Below are positions 34,385 through 46,714 of a stretch of 64,000 bases of DNA, piece by piece. The DNA comes from Culex pipiens pallens. Its lineage: Eukaryota; Arthropoda; Insecta; Diptera; Culicidae. Location: positions 86,491,381 through 86,555,380 of the forward strand of contig NC_068939.1 of NCBI RefSeq assembly GCF_016801865.2, written 5' to 3'. Under the pieces are notes generated by a model, which worked only from the letters and a program-made list of their open reading frames with translations, searched no databases and was not told where the DNA came from. The position numbers and the translations under genes are program-made. Position 1 is the first letter of the stretch. Each line of letters begins with the position of its first letter.

Positions 34385-37300
34385 TTCACAAAAATTTTAA
34401 CAGGAATTTTGAAAGCAGTTTCCAAATTAAATAAATATTTAATTTCAGATTGAGATTTGTGTTCACAAGATTTTACGAAATGCAGATAATTGATTGTACA
34501 ATGTACATTTCCATCAAAATTTCATTATTCCACATAATTCCAAGAAGATTGTAACTTTATCCATAAATGTTAAACAACTGCTATTCATAAAGTTTTGCCA
34601 AAATTTTATTAAAATACTCTAATTTTTGAAATTTAGGAAAACAAACAAAACTTTATTAATTATTTTACTGATTCTGCTTTTGATAAATATGACGTTTAGG
34701 ATGTGATTCACCTTTATTTTTTTTATCAAATTTATTTTTAAAATCTCAACCAAACTTAAAATGCTGAAACATAAATTCAAAAACACCCAAATTAATCCAT
34801 TACAACTTTTTTCTCAAATAAATAGATTGTGTCACGAAGTTTCAATTTGGATGTTACTGGTGACTTTTTAAGACACTTTCCTGTATTTATAATTATGCTA
34901 AAAACGTTAGTTTTTAGAGTACCGTGAAATTCCAATGGAGAGTATAGGGGGCGGTGTCATGCCGCGTAACCATCGAATCCAGAAAAAAATTGCGGTCCTT
35001 TTCAAAAAATATGCTTTACCGTCATCAGAAGTGACATTGGGCCTGGAAGGGAGAAGAAAATGGGTCATTCAAAATGACGGTATTTTAAAGTTTTGCTAGT
35101 ATTTTTATTGATCAGATCAGAAAATTTCGCAATAGTCTCATTTTTCAACATTGAAAATTTAACCATTACTTACTGCGATATCGTCAGTTAAAAATAACAG
35201 GCTAATTAGATGACACTTTGAAAAACTCATTATCATCGATTTCGAATTTGACTCATAGTAAAAATTTTCAAGGTTTCACAAAGAAAATTGTAAGAATTAT
35301 TCTCAGCCTTTCAAACATATTTTTTCGGAGGTGCCTTCGTTCAAAAGGTTTTTTCAAAATGCTAAGTGTTTTTTTTATTATTTATAAGAAATAAAGATGG
35401 ATAAAAGGGTTTTCTGTTCAACATGTTTGAATTCCTAAGTGTTCATTGGCTAAACAATGTTGTGTTAGTAAACATATACATTATAAAAGTTAGCTTCTTA
35501 GTAAGCTTAAATAAAATCTAAATTAATTGATTGATGTGCATCTTTTCGAAAAGTCCAAACCAATCATGTTGAAATTTCATGCTAACCCAATCTTCTACGC
35601 TTACTCAAAACTCAAGTTCGAGCATCGCTTGCCTCACCTTTGTATCGTCTGAATTATTCAATATCATGCTAATTTCCCCTGAATTATCACCCCCAAGTCG
35701 GAGCTCGTCTGCTCCAGGAAAAGTCGACGCCTGTGCTTCGGAAAGCTCCACCACCGCACCCACTTCCTTCCCTAGACACACCCAACCGCCGATTCCCGCT
35801 CCCAGACACGCTCAACGGCAGCCCTTAAAGCCCAACCTCTGGTCTATTTTTAGCCCTCGGAAGGCAGTTTATCGACCGTTCTGATGCGACAGTGCCAGAG
35901 TTTATTTTTAGCAACTTTTGCGGGACACGCCGCCGCTGCCACTGCGTTATGCTCCGTGTTCCGGTCTGTCCCTCTGTATGTGTGCGCGCGTGTGTGCTGG
36001 AATGTATGCTCACGGAGGAAAAGGGGTTTCAGCGGAAGAAGGTCGAGAAGGGGAAACTAGGTTATGCTATGTATTCACGCGTCGTTGTCGCCAGCATACA
36101 ATGAGACTGTGTATGTGTGCATGTGTGTATGTGGGTATGGCGCGTAAAGTATGCATGATACTCGCATATCTTCGCAAATACAACTGCAAAAATAAGAAAT
36201 GTTAGTGTCGTGGTTGTGCTCACGGGATGCAAAGCATAGATTCACATAACTAGCGCACTTGGCAACGAAATCACGCTGTGCGTGTTACGCTCTTTTGCAA
36301 TATCATGTGTGAAGCATTTTTTTTTCTTTGGCATTTTTTTGAGTTAGCTGATCTTTAAATTTTAATTATTTACAAAGTACTCGGAAAAGTAAAATCTGAA
36401 ATTAAAATACTGTCATTAGAATTTATTTTTCTATTGCATTGTAAATGTCTATACTTTTACATTGCCTTTTTTTATTTTTTGCACATTAAAAAAAAGCAAC
36501 CACCAGTCAAATTATTTCCAAGTGTGTAACCACAAAAAAAAAAACCAAGCATAGCCCACCCTCGACAGCGACAACGACATGATAGCAGCAAAGGGTGTCA
36601 AGGTTATGTATGTTGTATGTGGTTCGAATTTGTTCGAAATAAAACTGATGACTTAAAAAAAAACATTGTCACAAAATTCATTGGAAATTAAAAAAATCTG
36701 TTAATCTTTATTGCCAGTGGCCACTGATTAAATTTTAATCAGTTTCATAATAGAAACTGCATTTTAAACTCACCATATTTTTAATTTCTTAATTTTAGTT
36801 AATTAGACGGTTGCAAAGTTTACGAAAACAACCGTTTTCAAACTTCAAATTTTTCATTTTTTTTAGCTTTTAAAAAAAATCCAAAAAACCTTCCTAAAAA
36901 TAAAAAAATTAACATGACAGGTTTGCCCACGAAAACCTACTTCAATCTTCTGGAATATAGCTCATAAGGGTTTTTTTTAGCTTGTTTTGAAGAAATTTCT
37001 TGGGACTCGAAGACGGATACAGAAATAGACACAATTGGTTCAGCCAGTGCCTAGATAATCAAATGCAATGATTTTGATGAACATCCCATCACACACAGAC
37101 ATTTGCTCAGAATTTGATCTTGGGTCAATGTTTATTTTTTTTTATTTTAAATGCTAAAATTTGTACGATCCAATCTCACCTCCCAGACCCAGTGTCACCC
37201 CTGATGGCGGTATATAATTCTCATATCTCTTTGATTTGAATAAAAATAAACAAAAAAATAAACGGCGTCATGAATATTTGTTAAAATCATAAAAAAATCC

Positions 37301-38345
37301 TACCTTGATTCTTCAAGCTTGTTTTTTGTGAAATGTCAATGTAGAAGCAGTCAATATTTTTGAATTATTTTAATTTATTTCGAAAAGAGGGGTCACGTAA
37401 TTTATGAATGACCCCACATAACAAACACTTCATTTCTTGTTTATAATTAAAGAAAATAAAAGCAAAAATTTTGTATAAATTGCGGTCAATGTACAGTAGG
37501 GTGCCAAAAAAATTAACCCCGACTTCACAAGATTTTAGGGTATTTCAAGCAACCGTCCCCTAACATGACAGTTTTAGTGAGTTGCGCGTATCCACCGACA
37601 GATGGCAAGTGGGTCTCGTCTGAGTCCGCCCACCAAATACGCAACTCAAAATTTGCATAGAAAACTTTTTTTTTCGTGACGGCTTTTGCGGCACGCTCAC
37701 TTCAACTGTTCTAGACTAATATTTGAACGTGGCGCATCTCTAAACAAGTTTAAAAAAAATGATTCCAAAATGCTTATTTTGTCGTTTTATACCAAAACAA
37801 GGCAAACACTTTATTTAATTAAACTATTCGCCATTTTGAAAAATTTGGCTAGATAATATCGAAGGCCGCCATCTTAGGCCCACTGGGCCCACAAAACGGG
37901 GTACGCTCAGTTTGTATGGGAGCTGTCAACATGCTCCCGGGCTGATTTCAAGCAACTGTGCCAATGGAACACCTGACGGGGTGTTTCACCAAACTGCCGC
38001 CAGGTTCGCATATGTTGTACGCTACATCCCTCTGGTGGTACATTTGATGAACTAAATTTTTACCAATAGATAGCACCACTGTGACGTAAACAGTTACCGT
38101 ACGGAGTAGTTACATTGGTTTTTAAATAAGTTTAATCAAATTCTCAATTTTTCAAGCAATTTTTAAATTAAGCTATGTAAAAGTTTGCAGAACTGACATA
38201 TCTACAGTGCAATATTTTTTTCTTATCATATTATCGTGATATTTCCCTTAAAACAGAAAAACATATTTTTTATTTCAATACCGTATGGTGGTACTGTACG
38301 GTAGGATTTGTTTATGTTTATGCTGCTGTTGTTGTTGTTTTTTTC
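34385..38345. other. Low-copy non-coding sequence
   Basis: No supportable gene. AT-rich except for a GC-richer island at 35580-36130 that has domain-free ORFs on both strands and a TGTG-rich tract at 35975-36135. A foldback-family relic lies at about 35000-35350. At 37520-37960 there is text with inverted CCC/GGG words that may be an old repeat. Confidence 0.45.
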
Positions 38346-38360
38346 TCATTAAATTTTCAG

Positions 38361-39014
38361 AAGCTGTGCTTTGAGTTGGTGGATGCGGCCAAGGATGCGT
38401 CGGATAATGTGATTTACCGGATCGATATTCCGGCCAACCGGTACGATCTTCTGTGCCTGGAGGGACTGGCACGTGTGTGACATACAACCGCATCCCGAAG
38501 ACTTTTCCGGCCACAATTCACATCGCCGGGAATACCCCCTGAACAAACTGACCGAGCAACTCCGTGAACAAATCGCCCAAGCCGGATTCACCGACGTTCT
38601 GACCTTTACACTGTGCTCGCGGGACGACATCGCCGGCAAGCTGAACCGGTACATCGAGAAGATTCCGGCCGTTCACATCGCCAACCCAATTTCAAGTCGT
38701 GCGAGCCACGCTCATCCCCGGACTGCTCAAAACCCTGGCCGCGAACCGCAAAATTCCCCTTCCCCTTAAGCTGTTTGAAGTGTCCGACATGGTCCTGGCG
38801 GATTCCAAGGCCGAAGTCGGGCCCAAGAACGAGCGTTGCTTTGTGCCGTCAAAACGGCTGGCTACGAGGTCGTCCACGGGCTGCTGGATCGCGTCATGTT
38901 GTTGCTGGGATGCCCTGGGACAAGGAGCAGGGTTACTTCCTGAGGGGGAGGGAGGGGGGGGGGGCTTTCGAGCTGACCACGCCCTGCTCGGTCGACATGG
39001 AGTATTTGGTTTGA
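38361..39014 (+). pseudogene. Phenylalanyl-tRNA synthetase beta subunit (FARSB/PheRS-beta) pseudogene
   Basis: Fragments encode parts of the cytosolic PheRS beta chain, which normally charges tRNA-Phe as an alpha2-beta2 enzyme. DIPANRYDLLCLEGL appears at about 38425-38470, then after a large internal loss come PLNKLTEQLREQIAQAGF, LIPGLLKTLAANRKIPL, LFEVSDMVLADSKAEVG and a last ELTTPCSV piece. The frame shifts several times and only about a quarter to a third of the usual roughly 590-aa protein remains. The first block follows 'aaattttcag', a good splice acceptor at 38351-38360, so an intron boundary was kept. This argues for a DNA-level duplicate rather than a retrocopy. The gene identity is strong; the non-functional status is clear. 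Confidence 0.85.
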
Positions 39015-39019
39015 CTGCG

Positions 39020-39375
39020 GCAGTCATTTGCGTTAGTAATTTAATCGCAGTTGCTTTCGAAAGTTGAACAATCGCGTTTTCCCCAAGTTCTGCCGCGTGT
39101 TTAATTCCCCCGATTGGACGTTCCCCGTAAGGTGATCTCCGCCAGTGATTTATCACCCGGCCTCGCTAGTGCTCGCCGCGCAGGTGCACTCTTCGAACTC
39201 GCCTCCTAGTGCTAAGCTGGTTTCAGATCTACCAGCCCAGTTTAATTGCCCCAAAAATTGCGCCAAGCTGAAATCGTTCGATTGGTCGTCCCCCACGGAA
39301 ACGATCCCGAATGGTGATAAGGTTACCCAGCCCGTGGGTTGCCCCCCGAAACCCCGCACCCGCAGTGTCCCCCAT
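39020..39375. other. Unassigned GC-rich sequence between gene relics
   Basis: Composition is coding-like, with a 100-codon frame at 39145-39447 whose end enters the BRR2 relic. The first part has no recognisable match. It may be further eroded exon sequence. Confidence 0.4.
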
Positions 39376-39377
39376 CA

Positions 39378-40565
39378 CATAGAGTTTGTGCCGTTACCAC
39401 CGCTGTACTTGCTGCGCATCATTTTCCTACCGGTGGATTGTCGCTGAGACGCAACTTACGGTTTCGTTTCACCACCTGGTTCTACCGGAGAAAAACCTTC
39501 CGCCGATGGAGCTGCTCGATAAGCAGCCGCTGTCGATTAGTGCCCTGCGCTAGCCACGTTTTGAAGAGCTGTATTCGGACCGGTCTCGACGCAGTTTATA
39601 ACAGTACGGATTATTTGTTAGGGCGTCGACCGAGTTGGGCAAAGATGACGATTGCGGAATTTGCAGTGTTGCTCTGGCCGAGGTGATCTCCATGGATTGG
39701 CACCAGAAGTTTGGCCACAACCGGAACGGATATGAAGCTGATTGCCAAGGGACAAATTATCGTGACCACGGCAGACAAGTGGAACATTTTGTCGCGACGT
39801 TGGAAGCAGGGGAAGATCCGGATCATCGCCATGTTGACATCCCTGTCGGACGCCCGGGACGTTTCAACTTTACTCACAACGCGTCGAGGATTGCGGCCAT
39901 GTCCAAACCGGTGTACAACGCCGTAACCAAGTTCAGTCCTCACAAACTGGTGATTGTGAGGTCGCGAAAGCTGGATCGCCTCACGGGCCGTGTGTCACGG
40001 CGATGTTTTAACGCACTGCGCGGCCGAACCCCAACCGAACTGGTTCGTCTACGTCGAGAAGGTGAACACAAGCCGTTCCTGGATCGCATGGCTTTGAACA
40101 TTTCCGCCCACTTGGTGGTCAAAATGGACACGCATTTCTACAACGACTACCCAGTCACGGATGTCGTACAAGTGTCGAAGCAAACAGGACGCCGTTGATT
40201 ACCGTTCTTGTACCGGCGACTCACCCAGAACCCCAACTCTCCGATCTCGAGCAGTCCAAGTGCATCAGCGTGGAGGCTGAACCCGGGCATGATCGCGGCG
40301 TACTACTACATAAACTACACCACGATCGAGCTGTTCAACTTGTCGTTGAATCCAAGGCCTGCTGGAGATCATCTCAAGAACAACATTTTGATGAGCTTGG
40401 CCGCGCGGCTGCCAAACAAGCTAACCGGATCGAACGGAACCGCTTACATACTTGTAATGAATACTAAATATTCGCAGAACATCAATTTCGACCATTTCCC
40501 CCCATTCAGATACATCGACCCTCACATCAAGACATACCTGCTTCTGCAGGCGCACCTCCAGCAAT
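39378..40565 (+). pseudogene. BRR2 (SNRNP200-type U5 snRNP helicase) pseudogene
   Basis: Collinear pieces of the spliceosomal Ski2-like helicase BRR2, which unwinds U4/U6, occur in changing frames. They include PLPPLYLLRI, a 'EKNLPP..LLDKQPLSISALR' region, MDWHQKFG, LIAKGQIIVTTADKW, FTHNASRIAAMSKPVYNA, NPGMIAAYYYINYTTIELF and DPHIKTYLLLQAHL. The relic begins in the linker before the second helicase cassette and extends into its Sec63-like region, with many deletions; the Walker A region is lost. The full protein is about 2100 aa, so only a small part remains. It sits 3' of the FARSB relic on the same strand. Confidence 0.85.
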
Positions 40566-40589
40566 AAAGTTCCTGCCACAGACAGAAGC

Positions 40590-41030
40590 AGGACAAAGTA
40601 TTTCCCACGGTTATTGCAGATGGCAACGTTACGATCTATCTGATGTCCAAGGACTGCGTGGACGCGATTCGAACTGACTGGGTTTGCCCCCGATCAGGTG
40701 CATTGCTGCCGCCTCGATGCGTTAGTTGTGTTATCCTTTGAACAGCAGCTGATTATGGCACGTGTTCTGCTGGGTCAAGTGAAGAGATACCTGGAGAGTC
40801 GTTCATTAGCATGGGTTCACCAACGTCCGACAAAGATTCGGACCATGATCCGCTGGCGGATCTGTATCACGAGGATCCGGAACGGTTTTCGACACCAACA
40901 GCGGCCGCAGCTCGAACTCCGCTGGACTGGAATTCAGCGACGCAGCGTGGTTGAGGCACTCCCCCTGGCGGGAAGTGACGAAGGCCCGCAAGGATCACAT
41001 TTTGTTCATTAATAAAACAAAAGAAGAAAA
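40590..41030 (+). pseudogene. Unidentified coding relic
   Basis: GC-rich, coding-like sequence whose frames read VIADGNVTIYLMSKDCVDAI, then LDALVVLSFEQQLIMARVLL, then DAAWLRHSPWREVTKARKDH before stops and 'aataaaac'. These look like protein fragments in shifting frames, but I do not recognise the family. A C-rich run follows at 41042-41053. Confidence 0.4.
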
Positions 41031-41109
41031 CAACCTTGAGACCCCCCCCCCCCACTCCCTTCTTCCCCGCTCATATTATTTTATTATTTAATATTAATAT
41101 TTAACAAGT

Positions 41110-41795
41110 AAGCGCACATTTAGGTTACGAAGATCGCGGCGCGGATGATCAGCTTCGCGATGGCGATCGTGTACAGGTAATCAAACAGCTTGAACTAGGC
41201 TCGAAGGAAGGTCGTTGAACGCCTCGAAGAGTTCCTGGCGGAGGCAATTCAGTTCATGTTTGGTCGATCATGAAGCTGAGCTCTTTGCAGTCATTGCTGA
41301 ACCCATCGTCGAGCTTGAGGAAGTTGACGTCTGGCGGGAAGCTTCGCAGCAGGTCCAGAATATAGTGGCCGGTCATCGTTTTCGAAGATTCTCTGGACTG
41401 GTCCTGATCCAGTCCATTTGGAACCGTGGCATTTGGAACCTTTTCCATTTGTGCCCGTTTGAAAGTTGCGACGACTCGCCTTCCAGATGAGCAGCCTGAT
41501 ATTATTACAACGGCGCGATTTGCGACAAAAACGGCTTCGACTTGTCTTCTTCTTCATCGTCCTTAGCAGAATCGGTGCTAGGTGACATTCGAGCAAGTAC
41601 TGGCCGATCATAACGACCATCAAGTTCATCTCCACCACCATTGACTCCCCGCAGAATGATCTGCAATCAAATTGAATAAATATATATTTTTAATTTTAAC
41701 TACTTCCATTCAACTCACCAACTTGTTCTAAGCGCTTAAGATCTGCTGGATTCAGGCGAGCTTCTCTGGACGCTCTGCATGCGCTCGACCTCGTG
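41110..41795 (-). pseudogene. Unidentified minus-strand coding relic with a canonical 58-bp intron
   Basis: Minus-strand text reads ILDLLRSFPPDVNFLKLDDG, then HELNCLRQELFEAFND and a hydrophobic end LFDYLYTIAIAKLIIRAAIF before a stop near 41120. Upstream, a stretch from 41718 down to 41661 starts GTGAGT and ends TTGCAG, an intron-like segment typical of mosquito size. Frames are interrupted. Family not recognised; it could be part of the isoleucyl-tRNA synthetase relic or another gene. Confidence 0.45.
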
Positions 41796-41799
41796 TGCA

Positions 41800-42865
41800 G
41801 ATTGCGTCACAGATTTTGATCAGAACGATGTACTCGAGGCACGAGTTGAATAGCAGCGTTAGCTTGTCCGAAACGAGCATCTCCGTGATGGGTTTCAGCG
41901 AGATCAGCAGGTCGTGAAGTCAGCTCGATGCGATGGCCGAGCACGGTGAAGAAGCCCAGCTTGAGCTGTTTGGCGATGTGGGGGTCCGTGAGTACTTTTA
42001 CCACTTTGATGACCTGCCTCAAGTCGTTCTTGGCCTCCGTCAACGTGTACTTGATGGGGACGATTCTACAATCGCGCATGACAGAGCCCATCTCGACGAC
42101 GGCCTGCATCCGAGAAACGGCACGCTCAATCGGCAGGTTGATGTACTTCCTATTTGAAGTGAGCATCATCTGGAAGTGCATACATCCCTCGATATTCTCC
42201 ACGTTCAGCTGGCGCAACCGCTGAAAAAAAACTCCGTCAGGTAGGGCGTAAACGGCGCCATCATTTGCACCATAGCCATCAACACGTCTTACAGCGTATC
42301 CAACTCTTGTAGTTATCCTCAACGCCAAACTCGCCTTTGATACGCTTGTGGTTCATGTGTACATACCAGTCGGTCAGCTGATCGATGAACTTGGTCAACC
42401 GCGGCACGACCGTGTACAGATGGTACGCCTTCATCTCCTTGGTCACAAACTCCAGCAGCGACTCCATGAACGATGTATCCACACGTCCATCACGTTCGTC
42501 GAGCTCTTGCTTGCGTGACGACCCGCGTCATATCGATAAACTTGTCCTCCTTCTCGAACCGATCAATATTCTGCAACAGGAAGCGGAACGCGTTGAACCA
42601 CGGCAGGAACACGTCCTTGATGATGTCCTTGACGCCGTCTTCCTTGAAGCTGAAAGATACATCATTATTAGCAACGACTTTTAAAGCAACGCTCAAGATA
42701 TCAAACCCACTGCGAATTCTCCGCGCGCACAACCGGCGAATTGATGAGGTACAGCCGCGCCCCGTACTTGTGGTGCACCTCCAACGGGTACGGGTAGTTC
42801 TTCTTGCGCTTGCTCATCTTCTGCCCGTCGGCGGCCAGCACCAACCGGGTGCAGTTCGGTCCGGG
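41800..42865 (-). pseudogene. Cytosolic isoleucyl-tRNA synthetase (IARS) pseudogene
   Basis: The minus strand encodes, in order, AADGQKMSKRKKNYP (the KMSKS-type ATP-binding signature in its eukaryotic IleRS form), LINSPVVRAEN, FLPWFNAFRFLLQN, AYHLYTVVPRLTKFIDQLTDW and IERAVSRMQAVVEMGSVMRD. This is a collinear run through the C-terminal part of the catalytic core and the anticodon-binding domain. Between the second and third blocks, 42710-42650 starts GTGGGT and ends TTTCAG, a 61-bp intron at a point where the protein match is interrupted. Frame changes and losses make it non-functional, and the retained intron points to DNA duplication. The N-terminal half of the enzyme is absent. Confidence 0.85.
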
Positions 42866-42871
42866 TAAATC

Positions 42872-43230
42872 TCAGAATTCCATAAAGTTTGGCTGGTGCG
42901 CCATCGTCACCTTCAGCTTCTGTCCCTCCACTAAGCGACCGTTCATCTGGACCATGGCCTTGGCGGCATCGGCCGCCTCCACGTACTGGATGTTACCGAA
43001 ACCCTTGGAGCGTCCCGTCTCCTTGTCCATCACCAGCCGGATCGCCGTAACGGTTCCGAACGGAGCCAATTTCGCCGCCAGCTGCTGGACGTTGATGGTT
43101 CGCTTCAGATTTTCCACAAACAGGACCTTTTCCTTGGTGGATTCCTTCGGGGCCTTGGCCTTTGCAGCAACGGGACTTGCAATCGGAGCAGGAGCCTTCC
43201 GACCTCAAGACGGGCGCCACGACGGATTCC
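42872..43230 (-). pseudogene. RRM-domain RNA-binding protein fragment
   Basis: The minus strand encodes one nearly complete RNA-recognition motif. RNP2-like VLFVENL and RNP1-like KGFGNIQYV are spaced normally, and the domain ends VTMAHQPNFMEF-stop. It is preceded by an Ala/Lys/Pro-rich linker. A frameshift upstream (near 43200) joins it to an unrelated-looking segment. The RRM itself is uninterrupted (81 codons from the internal ATG at 43117), so a small expressed product is possible. The parent protein is not identified. Confidence 0.7.
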
Positions 43231-43239
43231 GGCGGTTAG

Positions 43240-43660
43240 AGCGGTCATGCGCACGAGTCCATCATCCGTAAAGGTGGCCAAAATAATCCGACTGGACGTG
43301 CCATCGTACCGAGCCTGAATTAACTTAAATTGGTTAAATTTCTCAAGTATTTAAAACTTTTTAGCAAACTTACGTAGGGGAGAAAACTCGCGAGCAGCAA
43401 AACGAAAATCGTACGGAAGCAATCTTATCCTCCTTCTCGAACCGGTTAATGTTCTGCAACAGGAAGCGGAACGCGGATCTTTGAGGCCAATTCGGAAGCG
43501 TGGCAGTTAGACGAAACTGAGGATTACTTACGCGTAGCAGACCTTGCGGTGGCCACTTTCTTTTGCATTATCTTCGACGCTTCCGCCAGTTGCTGGCAAG
43601 TTACCTTCCTGCAGCCGCCTTCCCGTAGATTATGCCCATCTTTGGCAACCATTAATCAAG
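43240..43660 (-). pseudogene. Scrambled exon fragments, including a duplicated IARS piece and a 59-bp intron
   Basis: From 43373 down to 43315 the minus strand starts GTAAGT and ends AATTCAG, an intron-like segment. The following exon reads ARYDGTSSRIILATFTDDG, and the preceding one can be read as a hydrophobic leader (FVLLLASFLPY). At 43425-43475 a piece encoding AFRFLLQNINRFEKEDK repeats the IARS segment at 42545-42595. A further donor-like GTAAGT begins at 43531. An ATG near 43640 opens MGIIYGKAAAGR. These pieces do not form one gene. Confidence 0.55.
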
Positions 43661-43837
43661 TTTTTTGTCGATTCCGACCGGTTAGAGGTTGATTCCAGTG
43701 ATAAAATAAAAATTTGTAGAGGAACCAGAAATATTTTTTGCCGGACACATTCAAAACAAAAACAATGGTTTGACAGATCTAGCTGTCAAGAGCGGGGAGA
43801 GAAAGAGAAAAAATGATGATGGCGGCTGCTGTCACGC

Positions 43838-44049
43838 TGGTAGTAAGCGATTTAAAAAATGTATGGGGAGAATCAATTTAAATTCAATATTTCCCAAATT
43901 AAAGATCGGTTAGGGATAAAATTTGACCTGGTGAAAGCTTATTTTTTTGTGAATCAGCAGGTCAAATTTTGTTACCCTGCGATTTGTAGTTGCTGAAATA
44001 TTCATAAAAAAGTAAATTTCTCAGAACAAATTTGAATTTCTTACTACCA
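43838..44049. mobile_element. Short inverted-repeat element (MITE-like), 212 bp
   Basis: Ends TGGTAGTAAG and CTTACTACCA are inverted. Internal inverted words such as 'aaatttgacctg'/'caggtcaaattt' support a foldable unit. No clear target duplication. Confidence 0.6.
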
Positions 44050-44897
44050 AACGAACAGCGCCATCTATGAGAAATTTTGGCCCGTCCGGTAATCCATTTT
44101 GAGCGAATTTAGCAATAGGTCTATTCCCGTACCTGCAGAATTGCAGAATTTCTGCAGCTTCTGCAGAATTCTGCAGCCAGCATAAGTCACTTTTTTGCAG
44201 CACGTTCCCGTACTTTTCAGCACGCTCTCTTCATCTCTCTCTTTTGCAGAAGTTCTGCAAGGAGAGAGGCCGCAAAACTTTTGCCTGGGTAGCGCGTTCC
44301 AGTACTTTTTCTGCAATATTGTACACAGTTGAGTGGATTTACTCAAATTGGGTATTAAAGTTTTTTTATTACTAAAAAAAGGGATTGACAAAAATTTAAT
44401 TGAAGGAAGTTTACCTCTAGAACGGGGACTTATTGTTTTATGCAACTCAACTTTTTATTTAAAAGATGCTTATGCGACGACTTATGCTTAGGTAGAAATT
44501 ATTGGAAACAATTCAAAACTTTTACATTAGGTAAAAAAATAGAAATGAGAGTTGCAGGTAAGTTCAACAAATATAATTAAAATAAATGACAAACAAAGGT
44601 TTAATATAGAAGGGATTATAAATACATGTTTTGATAGCAGACCATTTGAAGGATTTTTTATTCAGGATAACATAAATAAATTATGGATGTCACATGGAAG
44701 AACAACGGTGACGCAGCAAAATTGAAAAATATTAGAAAGTAAATGAATCACAAACTCAAAATTATGGAAACACATAAATTTAGAAACTCGGAAATTAAGA
44801 AATTCATAAATAAAAATATTTAAAAAAAACTAAGATTTTTTTATTGAGAAACTAAAAAAAAATTAAATGAGGTATTTGAGAAATTTGAAATGCAAAT

Positions 44898-46248
44898 GGG
44901 TAATTCTCCGCCAACTCACACAGCAGTTGCCCCGACCCCTCTTCGATTTGCGTGAAACTTTGTCCTAAGGGGTAACTTTTGTCCCTGATCACGAATCCGA
45001 GGTCCGTTTTTTGATATCTCGTGACGGAGGGGCGGTACGACCCCTTCCATTTTTGAACATGCGAAAAAAGAGGTGTTTTTCAATAATTTGCAGCCTGAAA
45101 CGGTGATGAGATAGAAATTTGGTGTCAAAGGGACTTTTATGTAAAATTAGACGCCCGATTTGATGGCGTACTCAGAATTCCGAAAAAACGTATTTTTCAT
45201 CGAAAAAAACACTAAAAAAGTTTTAAAAATTCTCCCATTTTCCGTTACTCGACTGTAAAAAATTTTGGAACATGTCAATTTATGGGAAATTTAATGTACT
45301 TTTCGAATCTACATTGTCCCAGAAGGGTCATTTTTTCATTTAGAACAAAATTTTTCATTTTAAAATTTCGTGTTTTTTCTAACTTTGCAGGGTTATTTTT
45401 TAGAGTGTAACAATGTTCTACAAAGTTGTAGAGCAGACAATTACAAAAAATTTAATATATATACATAAGGGTTTTGCTTATAAACATCACAAGTTATCAC
45501 GATTTTACGAAAAAAAGTTTTAAAAAAGTTGGTCGTCATCGATTATGGCCGTTCATGGTCACCCGCGACAGACACGGACGACGAAACAAAGAGAAACGCA
45601 AAAAGTAACTTTTTCAAAACTTTTTTTCGTAAAATCGCGATAACTTGTGATGTTTATAAGCAAACCCCTTATGTCTATATATCAAATTTTTTGTAATTGT
45701 CTGCTCTACAACTTTGTAGAACATTGTTACACTCTAAAAAATAACCCTGCAAAGTTAGAAAAAACACGAAATTTTAAAATGAAAAATTTTGTTCTAAATG
45801 AAAAAATGACCCTTCTGGGACAATGTAGATTCGAAAAGTACATTAAATTTCCCATAAAATGACATGTTCCAAAATTTTTTACAGTCGAGTAACGGAAAAT
45901 GGGAGAATTTTTAAAACTTTTTTATTGTTTTTTTCGATGAAAAATACGTTTTTTCGGAATTCTGAGTACGTCATCAAATCGGGCGTCTAATTTTACATAA
46001 AAGTCCCTTTGATGCCAAATTTCTATCTCATCACCGTTTCAGGCTGCAAATTATTGAAAAACACCTCTTTTTTCGCATGTTCAAAAATGGAAGGGGTCGT
46101 ACCGCCCCTCCGTCACGAGATATCAAAAAACGGACCTCGGATTCGTGATCAGGGACAAAAGTTACCCCTTAGGACAAAGTTTCACGCAAATCGAAGAGGG
46201 GTCGGGGCAACTTTTCCCGATTTCGTGTGAGTTGGTAGAGAATTACCC
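44898..46248. mobile_element. Long palindrome (foldback element), 1.35 kb, with AAAT flanks
   Basis: Arms of about 630 bp (44898-45530 and 45606-46248) surround a 75-bp unique spacer. Ends GGGTAATTCTC and GAGAATTACCC are inverted and flanked by the direct repeat AAAT (44894-44897 and 46249-46252). The arms are highly similar. It is the same family as the partial arm at 105-1168. The spacer is GC-richer than the arms. Confidence 0.88.
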
Positions 46249-46714
46249 AAATATTTATATCAGAATTTAATTAATTAATTAATTTAATTAATTAAAAATT
46301 AGGTAATTCAAATGTTAAAATTAAAAAATGCTTAGTTTAAAAAAATCAAATTATAAAAAATAAGGTTGAAAAATATAAAAGTTCAGACCCCGGTTCAGAC
46401 CTCAAAAATTCAAATATTTTGAATTCGAAATAAAAAATCAAAAGTTTGAATATTTAAGAGTTTAGAACATCAAAAATTCAAAATCTACAGTTAAAAAATT
46501 CAAAGAAATTATAATTTGAAAAAAGTAAAATTAGAAAATTTTGTATATAAAAAAATTAAAAACTCAATTATAAAAAAAAAATACAGTTTGTACTCTGTTA
46601 TCCGAAGACCTCTTCTAAATTTCTAATCTCTAAATCCTCTAAATATGCGTTTCTAACCTAGAATATTACTCCAAAATATATGTATTTTTTATGATTCAAG
46701 ATGGCGGCATTTAT

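Noticed and set aside
35579..36205. Overlapping ORFs on both strands in a GC-richer island
   Set aside because: Opposing frames of similar size and simple TGTG repeats suggest composition effects; no domain is visible.
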